Assembly (NCBI GenBank): GCA_002336245.1
Contig: DDDG01000022.1
Coordinates: 1 to 57,714 of the forward strand
Direction: 5' to 3'
From: Flavobacteriales bacterium UBA1986
GTDB lineage: Bacteria > Bacteroidota > Bacteroidia > Flavobacteriales_G > Salibacteraceae
DNA: 57,714 nt
Part shown: piece after piece, positions 14,378 to 23,401 of the stretch
Layout of the letters: every line of letters begins with the position of its first letter
Numbering within the stretch: position 1 is the first letter of the stretch
Program-made: the position numbers and the translations under genes
Notes under the pieces: generated by a model
What the model was told of the DNA's origin: nothing
The model's input: only the letters and a program-made list of their open reading frames with translations
Database searches by the model: none

Positions 14378-16774
14378 ATGGAATTTCAAGGAGAACACCT
14401 TTTTAGCGGTCAGCTAGGTCATTTTTTGGTTTTACTCTCATTTGTAGCGGCAGGACTTTCATGCTTTGCCTTTTTAAAAGGCCATCAAGAGTCCGACGAA
14501 AAATGGGAGCGACTTGGAAAACTCAGTTTTCGACTGCATACAGTGTCTGTTTTCGGAATGATTGGCGTGCTTTTCTACATGCTCATCAATTCCTTCTTTG
14601 AATACCATTACGTCTGGCAACATTCGAGTTTAGACATGCCGGTTCGCTACATCTTCTCCTGTTTCTGGGAAGGTCAGGAAGGAAGCTTTATGCTCTGGAT
14701 CTTCTGGAACGCTGTTCTAGGAAACATCCTTCTTTACAAGCGCAGTGAATGGACGGCCTCTGTAATGGCCATCTTCAGCTCTGTGCAAGTTTTCTTGAGT
14801 TCTATGATTCTCGGGACTGTTGTGCTCGGATATAAAATCGGAAGCAGCCCTTTCACAACTCTACTAAGGGAGCACGTAGATTTCGCCAACCTCCCTCTAT
14901 TTCAGAACCCAGCCTATTTAGAATCTCTCGATGGCCGTGGCTTAAACCCTTTGCTTCAGAACTATTGGATGACCATCCATCCTCCTACTTTATTTTTAGG
15001 CTTCGCCCTTACACTTATTCCGTTCGCATATGCGCTCTCTGGTCTTTGGAGACGGAAATACAACGAATGGATGAAGCCTGGTTTACCTTGGGCATACGTT
15101 GGCATAATGGTTCTCGGAACCGGGATTTTAATGGGTGGAGCTTGGGCTTATGAGGCCCTCAGTTTCGGAGGTTTCTGGGCATGGGATCCAGTAGAAAACG
15201 CATCTCTCGTACCCTGGCTTACCCTTGTTGGCGGAGCGCATTTGATGATGATTCATCGAAACAAAGGAACTTCACTCTTTGGTGCCATCGCCTTGGTAAT
15301 GATCAGCTTCTTATTGGTGCTTTATTCCACTTTTTTAACCCGAAGTGGGATTCTAGGAGACTCCTCAGTACACGCTTTCACCGACCTTGGAATGAGTGGT
15401 CAGCTCCTTCTCTACTTGCTCTTTTACATCGTCTTGACCATCCTTGCAATCGCCATTCGATTTCGTGATTTACCAAGAACGAAAAAAGAGGAACCTCTTT
15501 GGTCTCGTGAATTCTGGATGTTCATTGGCGCATTGGTACTTCTAGTTTCCGCCTTCCAAATCATCTTCAACACTTCACTTCCTGTCATCAATAAAATTTT
15601 TGGAACCAAGCTCGCCGCTCCTACCGACATCAAAGACTTTTACAACAGTTGGCAAGTTCCATTTGCCGTCATCGTTTCCTTCATCATGGGCTTTGTTCAA
15701 ATGCTTCGGTATCATGGCAGCAAGTTCGGTCCCTTCATTAAAAAGCTCAGCATAGCTCTCCTCCTTTCTGCGGCCCTTGCGATCGCGGCCGCCTTGAGCC
15801 TAGAGTTTCAGAACCCTTTCTTAATTGCACTTCTTTGGACTTCCATCTTTGCGATCATTGGAAACACTCAATACTTCATTGAAATTTGGAGAGGAAAGGT
15901 GAGGAAAGTAGGTTCGTCCGTTGCGCATGTTGGCTTTGGCTTCATACTTCTTGGAGCACTCATCTCTGCAGGGAAAAGCGATAAAATCTCCATGAACACC
16001 TCTTCCTTCGACATCACTGCCTTGAGTGAGGAAATGTCAAATAGGGAAAATCTGCTTTTGGTGAAAGGTGATACATTGCCCATGGGCAAGTATTTGGTAA
16101 GCTATACGGATCGCATCCGCGAAGATCAAAACCTGCGATTCAAAATCGACTTCTTCGAACGAAAAGATCAAGGAATAAATAAGGTCTTCACTCTGTTCCC
16201 CTTTGTTCAGTTAAATCCTCGAATGGGAAATGTTCCTGAACCAGATACAAAACACTTCCTGGATCACGACATCTACACACATGTTACATATGCCGTCCTT
16301 GAAGAACCTAAAGAAGGTGAATACGACGAACGCGAAGCATGGATGGCTGTTCACGATACTGCCTTTTTGTCGAAAGGCATTCTATTCCTCGACTCAATCT
16401 TTCCCGTGAAAGAAATCGAAGATCAGGAGATCGAACCGGGCGACATTGCCGTTGCGGCGAAATTTGAACTCTGGGATTTCAATACGGTCAAACACGATCT
16501 GTACGCCTACTTCATTCTTAGAGATACCAGCTTTGTCTTTAACATTCCCGCAATAAAAGAAGACATGGGTTTGCGTCTGAGTTTTCAGTCCATCGACCCT
16601 CAAACAGAGAAAATTCAAATTAAAATTGAAGAGGAGCAGGCCGAAAAGAAAGACTTCATCGTGCTTCAAGCTATTGTCTTTCCATACATCAACCTATTGT
16701 GGCTGGGGTGTGTTTTAATGGTAATCGGTACTTTTATCGCAGTCGTTCAAAGACTCAAACTCAGGAAAAACTGA
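14378..16774 (+). CDS. ccmF: Cytochrome c heme lyase CcmF
   Basis: 798 aa, a large polytopic protein of the heme-handling superfamily. The WWD motif reads FGGFWAWDPVENASLVPWL, preceded by YWMTIHPPTLFLGF and followed by STFLTRSGILGDSSVHAF with heme-ligand-type histidines. The long C-terminal periplasmic part and final membrane helix are present. It attaches heme from CcmE to apocytochrome c. No ccmG or ccmH-like gene follows; the next gene overlaps the ccmF stop and is unrelated. Bacteroidota commonly lack CcmH, so this reduced set may be complete apart from CcmA. Confidence 0.93.
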   Translation: MEFQGEHLFSGQLGHFLVLLSFVAAGLSCFAFLKGHQESDEKWERLGKLSFRLHTVSVFGMIGVLFYMLINSFFEYHYVWQHSSLDMPVRYIFSCFWEGQEGSFMLWIFWNAVLGNILLYKRSEWTASVMAIFSSVQVFLSSMILGTVVLGYKIGSSPFTTLLREHVDFANLPLFQNPAYLESLDGRGLNPLLQNYWMTIHPPTLFLGFALTLIPFAYALSGLWRRKYNEWMKPGLPWAYVGIMVLGTGILMGGAWAYEALSFGGFWAWDPVENASLVPWLTLVGGAHLMMIHRNKGTSLFGAIALVMISFLLVLYSTFLTRSGILGDSSVHAFTDLGMSGQLLLYLLFYIVLTILAIAIRFRDLPRTKKEEPLWSREFWMFIGALVLLVSAFQIIFNTSLPVINKIFGTKLAAPTDIKDFYNSWQVPFAVIVSFIMGFVQMLRYHGSKFGPFIKKLSIALLLSAALAIAAALSLEFQNPFLIALLWTSIFAIIGNTQYFIEIWRGKVRKVGSSVAHVGFGFILLGALISAGKSDKISMNTSSFDITALSEEMSNRENLLLVKGDTLPMGKYLVSYTDRIREDQNLRFKIDFFERKDQGINKVFTLFPFVQLNPRMGNVPEPDTKHFLDHDIYTHVTYAVLEEPKEGEYDEREAWMAVHDTAFLSKGILFLDSIFPVKEIEDQEIEPGDIAVAAKFELWDFNTVKHDLYAYFILRDTSFVFNIPAIKEDMGLRLSFQSIDPQTEKIQIKIEEEQAEKKDFIVLQAIVFPYINLLWLGCVLMVIGTFIAVVQRLKLRKN

Positions 16775-17550
16775 AAGCAATTCAAAGCCTAGCGCTCTTC
16801 GGAGCCGGCAACGTAGCGCAACACCTTTCAAAAGCACTTCATTCGAAAGGGGTTTCTTTTACACAGGTCTTCAGCCGAAACCTTGAGCATGCACAAAATT
16901 TGGCGAAGGAATTAAAAGCAGAAGCTACGGACAAGGCCGAAAATGTGCGCCCAATAGACGCCTTCCTTTTCTCGCTCAGCGACGATGCCTACAGCTCTGT
17001 ACTTGAAAAAGTGCAAGCTTCGGAATCTCTCCTCATCCATACTTCAGGAAATTTAGGCCTCGACTTATTTGAAGGACACAGTCAGCGGCGAGGGGTTTTC
17101 TATCCTTTCCAAACCTTAAGTGATGGACAAAAAATCGACATGAAGACTGTCCCCTTGTTCATTGAATCGAACACCACAGCAGACCTGCAATCCATTGAAA
17201 AGCTGGCCAAGAAAATAAGCCAGAATGTACATCGCATTTCCGACGACGATCGACGATCGTACCACCTTGCAGGAGTATTCACCAACAACTTCGTCAATCA
17301 CATGTACTTTCACGCGAAGCAAATTTGTGAACGTGAAGGTCTTAGCTTTGAGCTGCTAGAACCCCTCATGAGAGAAACCCTATCGAAGGTGATTGCACTG
17401 GGACCCCGACAGGCACAAACGGGTCCAGCAAGAAGAGCCGATGAAAAGGTTTTGAATCGTCATTACGCGCAGCTAGAAGATCATTCAGACACTCAGAAAT
17501 TGTATCAAACTTTGTCGGAAAGCATCATAAAAGAGTACCTCAATGAGTGA
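16771..17550 (+). CDS. Rossmann-fold protein of the DUF2520 family, probable CTG start
   Basis: About 259 aa. The N-terminal dinucleotide-binding strand-turn-helix is SLALFGAGNVAQHL, and the C-terminal helical half (YHLAGVFTNNFVNHMYFHAKQICE) matches DUF2520 proteins annotated as F420-dependent NADP oxidoreductase-like. Its reaction is unknown. No ATG or TTG exists before the fold. GTG codons at 16699 and 16708 would place 60-75 bases inside ccmF and add a non-conserved leader. A CTG at 16771 overlaps the ccmF stop as CTGA, follows AGGAAAAA, and gives the normal spacing to the Rossmann motif, so I prefer it. Confidence 0.75.
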   Translation: MKAIQSLALFGAGNVAQHLSKALHSKGVSFTQVFSRNLEHAQNLAKELKAEATDKAENVRPIDAFLFSLSDDAYSSVLEKVQASESLLIHTSGNLGLDLFEGHSQRRGVFYPFQTLSDGQKIDMKTVPLFIESNTTADLQSIEKLAKKISQNVHRISDDDRRSYHLAGVFTNNFVNHMYFHAKQICEREGLSFELLEPLMRETLSKVIALGPRQAQTGPARRADEKVLNRHYAQLEDHSDTQKLYQTLSESIIKEYLNE

Positions 17551-18088
17551 ACATTATCTCGAGAAATTTGAAAAAATCACCACACTTCTGTTTGACGTCG
17601 ATGGCGTGCTCACAGATGGAAGTGTTGTACTTGTTGGTGGTGGTGAGCAAGCGCGAACCATGTATGTTCGGGATGGTTACGCTCTCCAATTGGCCGTGAA
17701 ACAAGGTTTCCACATTGGCATCATTTCCGGAGGTCGATCCGAAGAAGTAAGAAAAAGAATGAACGGACTTGGCGTACAGAATGTCCACCTTGGCGTTGAG
17801 AACAAACTTGATTGCTATGAAACATTTAAGCATGAGCATAATCTGACAGACGAACAGATCCTGTACGTCGGGGACGACCTCCCAGACTTTCAAGTTCTTC
17901 AGGCTTGTGGAGTCTCTTGCGCTCCTGCAGATGCGGACCATGAGATCAAAGAAATTGTGGATTACGTTTCTCCAATTGATGGTGGCCGAGGATGTGTTCG
18001 AGATATCATCGAAAAAGTCTTGCGCGTTCAGAAAAAATGGTTCGACCGAAATCACGAGAATCATGAATTCAAGAAATTCTTCTGGTAA
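17543..18088 (+). CDS. kdsC: HAD phosphatase, KdsC-like (KDO 8-phosphate phosphatase)
   Basis: 181 aa, a capless HAD hydrolase. The nucleophile motif is LLFDVDGVLTDG (Asp18, Asp20), motif II lies in GIISGGRSEEV, and motif III/IV in YVGDDLPDFQVLQACG. The shape and PADADHEIKEIVDYVSP segment are those of KdsC, which makes 3-deoxy-D-manno-octulosonate for lipopolysaccharide. The start overlaps the previous stop by eight bases and its own stop overlaps the next gene as TAATG. Confidence 0.85.
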   Translation: MSEHYLEKFEKITTLLFDVDGVLTDGSVVLVGGGEQARTMYVRDGYALQLAVKQGFHIGIISGGRSEEVRKRMNGLGVQNVHLGVENKLDCYETFKHEHNLTDEQILYVGDDLPDFQVLQACGVSCAPADADHEIKEIVDYVSPIDGGRGCVRDIIEKVLRVQKKWFDRNHENHEFKKFFW

Positions 18089-19068
18089 TGAATCCTATAA
18101 TCGCCTTTCTTAAAGCCGCTCGTTGGAAAAACCTGCTGATCATTGCCCTCACGCAAGTCCTCCTGCGCTATTTCATCCTCCAACCTTTTGTGCAATTGGT
18201 TGAGCTGGAATTGGCCTTTACCAACTTTGAGTTTTTCCTACTTGTTCTATCAACAGTTATGATTGCAGCTGGCGGGAACATCATCAACGACTACTTCGAT
18301 TTAAAAATCGACCGCATCAACAAACCCGACAACATCATCGTCGGACGATACATCAAACGCCGTGTGGCCATGGTGGCTCATGTAATTTTAAACATTGGCG
18401 GATTTGCTATTGGGCTGTTTTTAGGAATTCGGCTTGGAATCTGGCAGCTGTGCTTTTTGCAGCTTTTTTGGACCATTGCCTTGTGGTATTACAGCACCGA
18501 ATTGAAGTACATGTTCCTCTGGGGAAATGTTGCCATCGCCGTTTGTGTGGCTTTGGTCCCTCTTTCGGTCGGCCTTTACGAAATCCCTGCGCTCATCGAC
18601 GCTTATGAGTATTACGCTAAAGGTCAAGGAGAGCAAGTATTTGTTTTCGGAACCATGATTTACCGTCTATTGTATTGGGTTCTTGGATTTACGGCCTTTG
18701 CATTCCTAGCAACCTTAACGCGAGAAATCGTGAAGGACATGGCCGACATTGAAGGAGATCGAGCATTTGGCTGCCGCACCTTACCCATTGTTCTAGGCAT
18801 TCAAAAAACGAAGGTAATCGTGCTCATTTTGAACATCCTCATCCTCCTTTCCATTGGGGTGGTTCAACAATTCTATCTAGCCGACTTGTATTCCTTACTC
18901 TACCTTCTGTTGGTGATTACGCCCATAATGGTCGTTGGACTTGTAATCTTGATGCGTGCTCAAGAAACGCGTGACTTTAAGCTTGCCAGCACCTTCGGAA
19001 AACTCTTTGTTTTAGCAGGCATCTGCTACGCCTTGGTGGCCTACATCAACTTCAGCAGTCTTGGCTAG
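18088..19068 (+). CDS. UbiA-family prenyltransferase, geranylgeranylglycerol-phosphate type
   Basis: 326 aa with about eight membrane helices. The first aspartate-rich motif is NIINDYFDLKIDRINKPD and the second is DMADIEGDRAFGCRTLP, both needed to bind the prenyl diphosphate through magnesium. Flavobacterial homologues are usually annotated as geranylgeranylglycerol-phosphate geranylgeranyltransferases because they resemble archaeal ether-lipid enzymes; the substrate in Bacteroidota is less certain. It is translationally linked to the KdsC-like gene before it (TAATG) and overlaps maf after it. Confidence 0.85.
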   Translation: MNPIIAFLKAARWKNLLIIALTQVLLRYFILQPFVQLVELELAFTNFEFFLLVLSTVMIAAGGNIINDYFDLKIDRINKPDNIIVGRYIKRRVAMVAHVILNIGGFAIGLFLGIRLGIWQLCFLQLFWTIALWYYSTELKYMFLWGNVAIAVCVALVPLSVGLYEIPALIDAYEYYAKGQGEQVFVFGTMIYRLLYWVLGFTAFAFLATLTREIVKDMADIEGDRAFGCRTLPIVLGIQKTKVIVLILNILILLSIGVVQQFYLADLYSLLYLLLVITPIMVVGLVILMRAQETRDFKLASTFGKLFVLAGICYALVAYINFSSLG

Positions 19069-19669
19069 TTCGTTTCAAGAAAACTTCAACACCAAGTGGG
19101 ATTTGTTGTTGGGGTCGAAATCCCCTCGAAGAAAAGACCTCCTTTCCGAACTTGGTTTTGATTTCCAAATGGTGGACATTGAATGCAACGAAGACTTCCC
19201 TTCGAATTTGAAAGCTGAAGAAATCGTGAGCTTCTTGGCGAAATCTAAATCCGAACACTACCAAAAAGAACTCCTTGAAAATGACCTGCTGATCACCGCC
19301 GACACCATTGTCTGGCACAAAGGTGAAGTGCTCAACAAACCAGCAGATTCATCTGAGGCATTTCAAATGATTTCAAAACTCCAAAACTCCTTTCACGAAG
19401 TTATTACCGGAGTTCATCTAAAATCAGCAACGAAAGAATCAACTTTCACGGAAACAACAAGAGTCCATTTTCGAGCGTTGAAAGACTGGCAGATTGAGGC
19501 CTACGTGAATACCGATGCGCCACTTGACAAGGCCGGAGCGTATGGTATTCAGGACTGGATTGGTAAAATAGGAGTCGACCGAATTGAGGGTTGTTACAAC
19601 AATGTTGTCGGGCTGCCCACGGCTCAACTTTATTTTGAATTGTCCAACTTTGGCAAGGAGCAAGCCTGA
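19061..19669 (+). CDS. maf: Maf-family nucleotide pyrophosphatase
   Basis: 202 aa. It has LLLGSKSPRRKDLLSELG at the N-terminus, the TADTIVWHKGEVLNKP motif, TGVHL, and the C-terminal DKAGAYGIQDWIGKIGVDRIEGCYNNVVGLP. Maf proteins hydrolyse non-canonical or modified nucleoside triphosphates such as dTTP or UTP derivatives. Translation appears to start at TTG 19061, overlapping the upstream stop by eight bases; no ATG precedes the SKSPRR motif. Confidence 0.92.
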   Translation: MASSFQENFNTKWDLLLGSKSPRRKDLLSELGFDFQMVDIECNEDFPSNLKAEEIVSFLAKSKSEHYQKELLENDLLITADTIVWHKGEVLNKPADSSEAFQMISKLQNSFHEVITGVHLKSATKESTFTETTRVHFRALKDWQIEAYVNTDAPLDKAGAYGIQDWIGKIGVDRIEGCYNNVVGLPTAQLYFELSNFGKEQA

Positions 19670-19712
19670 GCAATTCCAAGGCATGCTTTTTGAAATTGCC
19701 CAAGAAAAAATT

Positions 19713-21329
19713 ATGATCAGAATACTCAGCATAGCACTTCTACTTCTCACCACAAACATCAGTTTCGGCGCGAAAAAAGAAGTAATCATCGAATCACAAA
19801 TCAAGAATGTGACGGTTTTCTTGAGAGGAGCTCAAGTTGAACGAACTTCGAAGGAATTTCTAAAACCAGGAGTTTATACACTCATTTTTCCAGGGCTTTC
19901 ACAGCAAATTACCAATGGAAGCGTTCAAGTAAGTGGAAAAGGAGACCTCACCATTCTCTCTGTTTCAAACCAAGTTAATTACAACAGAGAAGTTGGGACT
20001 TCAGCCGAAGTGCAAAGTCTCATGGACAGCTTAGCCCTGCTGCAAGAAGACTTGAACTACAATAGAGAGTTGAAGCAAGTCTATGAGGAAGAAAAATCAA
20101 TGATTTTATTGAACAAGAAAATCGACTACGGAGATCAAACTGGCTTTGCCATAGAAGACATAGAAGACATGTCCGACTTTTTTCGTTCTCGTCTAAAAGG
20201 ATTAATGGACAAACGTCTTGACTTGCAGAAGGAAGAAAAGGAACTTCAAAAAGAAATCGCAAGAATTAATGGCCTCATCAATACCAAGCGTCAGGGCTCA
20301 AAACGCACCTCAGAAGTCCTAGTGGAAGTTGCTGTAAACAGTAACACTCCAGCAGAGTTTTCTCTTTCATATACGGTTCCAAATGCAGGCTGGTCAGCAA
20401 GTTATAATGTGAGAGCTGGAGACTTAGGCAAGCCCGTAAGCCTTGCTTACAATGCGAAAGTCTACCAAAGCACTGGCATCGACTGGGAAGGGGTAAATAT
20501 GAAACTTTCTACCTCCGACCCTTCTACATCAGCTCGAAAGCCAAACCTTAGTCCTTGGATGCTCAGCTTCGTAAATATTGGAACCTACCTTCAACAGCTT
20601 CCTGGTAAATCCAATAGAAGATTTAAAATGAGCGCAGATGCCGAAGCTATGGAAGATGATGCCGGAGGGGTTCAACTTCCAGAAATAACAACCGCCGGAA
20701 GTTACACGCAGGTTCAGGAAAGTCAACTCAACGTAAAGTACGACATCAAACTTCCGTACGACATTCCAAGCGACGGTAAAACACATACGGTAAACATTCG
20801 CAACGAGGAATTGAGTTCCAACTTTGTGTACTTCACTGCTCCGAAGATGAATCAAGCTGCTTTTCTTCTGGCTAAAGTGGGTGGATGGGAAAACTTGAAT
20901 CTACTTTCAGGGCCTGCAAACATTTACTTCGAAGGAACATATGTAGGAGCATCTTACATCAACGTTCAAAACTCTAAAACCACCCTAGACTTATCGATGG
21001 GCATCGACCGTCAAGTAATCGTAACAAGAAACCGAATCAAGGATTATACTGAAACGAAAATTCTTGGCAACAATAAGAAGGAGACGATTGGAATTGAGAT
21101 TATGGTAAAAAACACCAAGAGCCGTCCAATAGAAATCAGAGTCCAAGATCAGATTCCTGTTTCAACAGATAAAGGAATCGAAGTTGAAGCAGAAGAGTTC
21201 ATTGGAGCCGGCATCAAAAACGAGACTGGAATTGTTACCTGGGACCTAAAACTAGCCCCGGGCGAGAGCAAACGATTGGTTCTGAAGTACAATGTGAAGT
21301 ACCCCAAAGACCAAACAATCAATCTTTAA
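19713..21329 (+). CDS. Exported DUF4139-domain protein
   Basis: 538 aa from the ATG at 19713, which opens a signal peptide (MIRILSIALLLLTTNISFG). An N-terminal DUF4140-like region (VTVFLRGAQVERTSKEFLKPGVYTLIFPGLSQQI) is followed by a coiled-coil stretch rich in Glu, Lys and Leu at roughly residues 125-190 and a C-terminal DUF4139 region with YTVPNAGWSASYNVRAGDLGKPVSLAYNAKVYQSTG and WDLKLAPGESKRLVLKYNVKYP. The family includes the so-called mucoidy inhibitor A proteins; function is unproven. An in-frame ATG at 19584 lies inside maf and is not used in this call. A terminator follows. Confidence 0.85.
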   Translation: MIRILSIALLLLTTNISFGAKKEVIIESQIKNVTVFLRGAQVERTSKEFLKPGVYTLIFPGLSQQITNGSVQVSGKGDLTILSVSNQVNYNREVGTSAEVQSLMDSLALLQEDLNYNRELKQVYEEEKSMILLNKKIDYGDQTGFAIEDIEDMSDFFRSRLKGLMDKRLDLQKEEKELQKEIARINGLINTKRQGSKRTSEVLVEVAVNSNTPAEFSLSYTVPNAGWSASYNVRAGDLGKPVSLAYNAKVYQSTGIDWEGVNMKLSTSDPSTSARKPNLSPWMLSFVNIGTYLQQLPGKSNRRFKMSADAEAMEDDAGGVQLPEITTAGSYTQVQESQLNVKYDIKLPYDIPSDGKTHTVNIRNEELSSNFVYFTAPKMNQAAFLLAKVGGWENLNLLSGPANIYFEGTYVGASYINVQNSKTTLDLSMGIDRQVIVTRNRIKDYTETKILGNNKKETIGIEIMVKNTKSRPIEIRVQDQIPVSTDKGIEVEAEEFIGAGIKNETGIVTWDLKLAPGESKRLVLKYNVKYPKDQTINL

Positions 21330-21343
21330 TAAGTCATTGTGCG

Positions 21344-21383
21344 AAAAGCCTCATTGGAAATGAATTTCCCTTGAGGCTTTTTC
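21344..21383 (+). terminator. Rho-independent terminator after the DUF4139 gene
   Basis: AAAAGCCTCA and TGAGGCTTTT form a ten-base-pair stem around an 18-base loop that itself can fold (GGAAA/TTTCC). The T-run continues into TCTATTTTTG, which contains the -7 box of the next transcript. Confidence 0.8.
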
Positions 21384-21391
21384 TATTTTTG
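21384..21391 (+). promoter_or_regulatory. -7 box fused to a terminator tail
   Basis: TATTTTTG fits TAnnTTTG and begins two to three bases after the terminator stem. It lies 20 bases before the ATG of the 41-aa membrane peptide gene. Confidence 0.5.
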
Positions 21392-21411
21392 AGCTGTCTA
21401 AAAAAACAACG

Positions 21412-21537
21412 ATGTCACACGATACTCATCAAGATCCAGGATACGAAGACGGTGGAGCAAAAGCTTTCGTTACTGTATTCACCATTATTGCACTAGTCAT
21501 CATCTTTGGTTTGGTCTCCGGACTACTTTGGGGTTAA
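21412..21537 (+). CDS. Small single-pass membrane protein, 41 aa
   Basis: An ATG-to-TAA frame of 42 codons. The first 18 residues are hydrophilic with a His/Asp-rich start (MSHDTHQDPGYEDGGAK), followed by one membrane helix (VTVFTIIALVIIFGLVSGLLW). It has its own -7 box 20 bases upstream and a terminator separates it from the gene before, so it looks like an independent gene. Its stop overlaps the stop of the convergent symporter gene. The layout resembles tiny accessory subunits of respiratory or transporter complexes, but I do not recognise the family. Confidence 0.6.
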   Translation: MSHDTHQDPGYEDGGAKAFVTVFTIIALVIIFGLVSGLLWG

Positions 21538-23294
21538 ACTCCCGCCTTCCGCATCGACCACAATAGGCTGATCAAGCCTAGGAACGCCAGTGCCGCCAGC
21601 ATCCATGCGCGTTGGTATTCCATGAAAATGAAATATCCGCTGGACAATAATATGGAATAGGTCATCACAATGGCGCTAATCCACTGCACGAAAAGCAATC
21701 CCATTTTGGAATTATCGCTCTGATATTTTCCCCAAGCACCAGAAGGCCTTACTCGATCCACAAATTTTTGCAAGACTTCGTGATCTACTGCCGGTGTTAT
21801 GAAGGTCACCAACAACCAGCTCACTGAACTGAAACCCACTGTAAAGAGAAAACTCTCTGGGAACTCTAAGTTTAGAAAGGCCTTATTGATTAAAAAAGCG
21901 ACTACCGGTGCCAAGGAAGCAATCAACTCACTCCAGGCATTCACCCTCCACCAATACCAGCGCAAAATCAGAACTGAACCAAGTCCAGCTCCTGCTTGAA
22001 TGAGAAACTTAGCTGCCGCATCTATGGTTTCAATTTGGAGCGTGACCGCAAAAGCCAAAGCCATGATGAGGAGAGTAAATATCCTTCCCACTTTCACATA
22101 TGCCTTCTGGGCAACTGCATCATTTTCGAACTTATCGTCTCCTTTAATGAATCGACGATACACATCGTTCGTTAGAAAACTCGATCCCCAATTGAGTTGA
22201 GTAGAAATGGTACTCATGTATGCAGAAAGGAAGGCTACAAACAGTAAACCTTTTAGTCCAGCAGGCAAGTAATCGCGCATCACCAACACAAATCCCTGCC
22301 CCGAGTCTTTGATGGACAAATCGGGATACAAAACCAGTGCAGCAAGAGCAACGATGATCCATGGCCACGGCCGAAGAGCATAGTGGGCAATTTGAAAGAA
22401 TAGGGAAGCGAAAATGGCATGGCGCTCATCTTTAGCGCTCATCATTCTCTGGGCAATGTAACCACCTCCTCCAGGTTCATTTCCAGGATACCAAGAAGCC
22501 CACCATTGAACTAGGAAAAATGTTAGGAAGGCCCCAACGCTAATGGTGAAGATTTCAAAGCCGCTTGAGTCACCCGTAAGAGCTGGAAAAAAATCGAACC
22601 TCCAGGCTGGCAGTTGAGCCTTTAAACCAACAATTCCACCTATTTCTGGAGTATCCAAAACGTAGTAGGCCAACAAAATTGTTGCTGTCATGGCAACAAA
22701 AAACTGAAGCGTGTCAGTAATCGCCACTCCCAATAAACCAGCAAGAGACGAATAAGCAGCAACAAAGAGCATCGCAGCAGCTACAGCGATGTAAAGCGGG
22801 TTTTCGTACCACGGAGTACCCTCAGGAACATCAACATCAAAGAACACTTTGAATATTGTTATCAAGGCGAAGTTCACCCAACCAATGATGATGATGTTTA
22901 GAAACAGTCCTAGGTATACGGCTTTAAACAATCGGAGAATGCGCGCCAATTTCCCTGAATAGCGCAATTCGATGAATTCGAGTTCAGTGAGGACTTCAGC
23001 ACGCCGCCAGAGTTTCGCAAAGAAGAAGGTTGTAAGCATTCCTCCAATGAGCATATTCCACCAAAGCCAGTTCCCCGAAATTCCATGTTGAGCAACCTGC
23101 TCAGTCACCCAAAGAGGAGTGTCGGCAGCAAAGGTGGTGGCCACCATGCTGATCCCTGCAATGTACCAGGGCAACTTTCTTCCACCCAAAAAGAAATCGG
23201 CTAAATTTCCTTCCGCTCGAGATTTAAGACCAAGCCCTATCGAGAGGGAAATGACCAGAAAAACCGCTACAATAATCCAATCCAAAGTTTCCAT
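21534..23294 (-). CDS. Sodium:solute symporter family transporter
   Basis: About 586 aa with 13-15 predicted membrane helices. The start METLDWIIVAVFLVISLSIGLGL, the ADFFLGGRKLPWYIAGISMVATTFAADTPLWVTE segment and ITDTLQFFVAMTATILLAYYVL are typical of the SSS family. The substrate cannot be told. The ATG at 23294 begins the conserved region; an in-frame start at 23345 would add 17 residues that do not look like a transporter N-terminus. Downstream it converges with the 41-aa gene with overlapping stops. Confidence 0.9.
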   Translation of the reverse strand: METLDWIIVAVFLVISLSIGLGLKSRAEGNLADFFLGGRKLPWYIAGISMVATTFAADTPLWVTEQVAQHGISGNWLWWNMLIGGMLTTFFFAKLWRRAEVLTELEFIELRYSGKLARILRLFKAVYLGLFLNIIIIGWVNFALITIFKVFFDVDVPEGTPWYENPLYIAVAAAMLFVAAYSSLAGLLGVAITDTLQFFVAMTATILLAYYVLDTPEIGGIVGLKAQLPAWRFDFFPALTGDSSGFEIFTISVGAFLTFFLVQWWASWYPGNEPGGGGYIAQRMMSAKDERHAIFASLFFQIAHYALRPWPWIIVALAALVLYPDLSIKDSGQGFVLVMRDYLPAGLKGLLFVAFLSAYMSTISTQLNWGSSFLTNDVYRRFIKGDDKFENDAVAQKAYVKVGRIFTLLIMALAFAVTLQIETIDAAAKFLIQAGAGLGSVLILRWYWWRVNAWSELIASLAPVVAFLINKAFLNLEFPESFLFTVGFSSVSWLLVTFITPAVDHEVLQKFVDRVRPSGAWGKYQSDNSKMGLLFVQWISAIVMTYSILLSSGYFIFMEYQRAWMLAALAFLGLISLLWSMRKAGV

Positions 23295-23401
23295 GGGCTG
23301 TAAAGATGTGGCAAAGCAATTTTGATTTTCTATTACTTCAGCCAAAAGATTGAACAGCTTTGTGTAGAATTACAAACAGCCTTTTTGACAAATAAATCTT
23401 C

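Noticed and set aside
17540..18064. 174-aa frame antisense to the KdsC-like gene
   Set aside because: Shadow of a well-supported HAD phosphatase; no domain or promoter.
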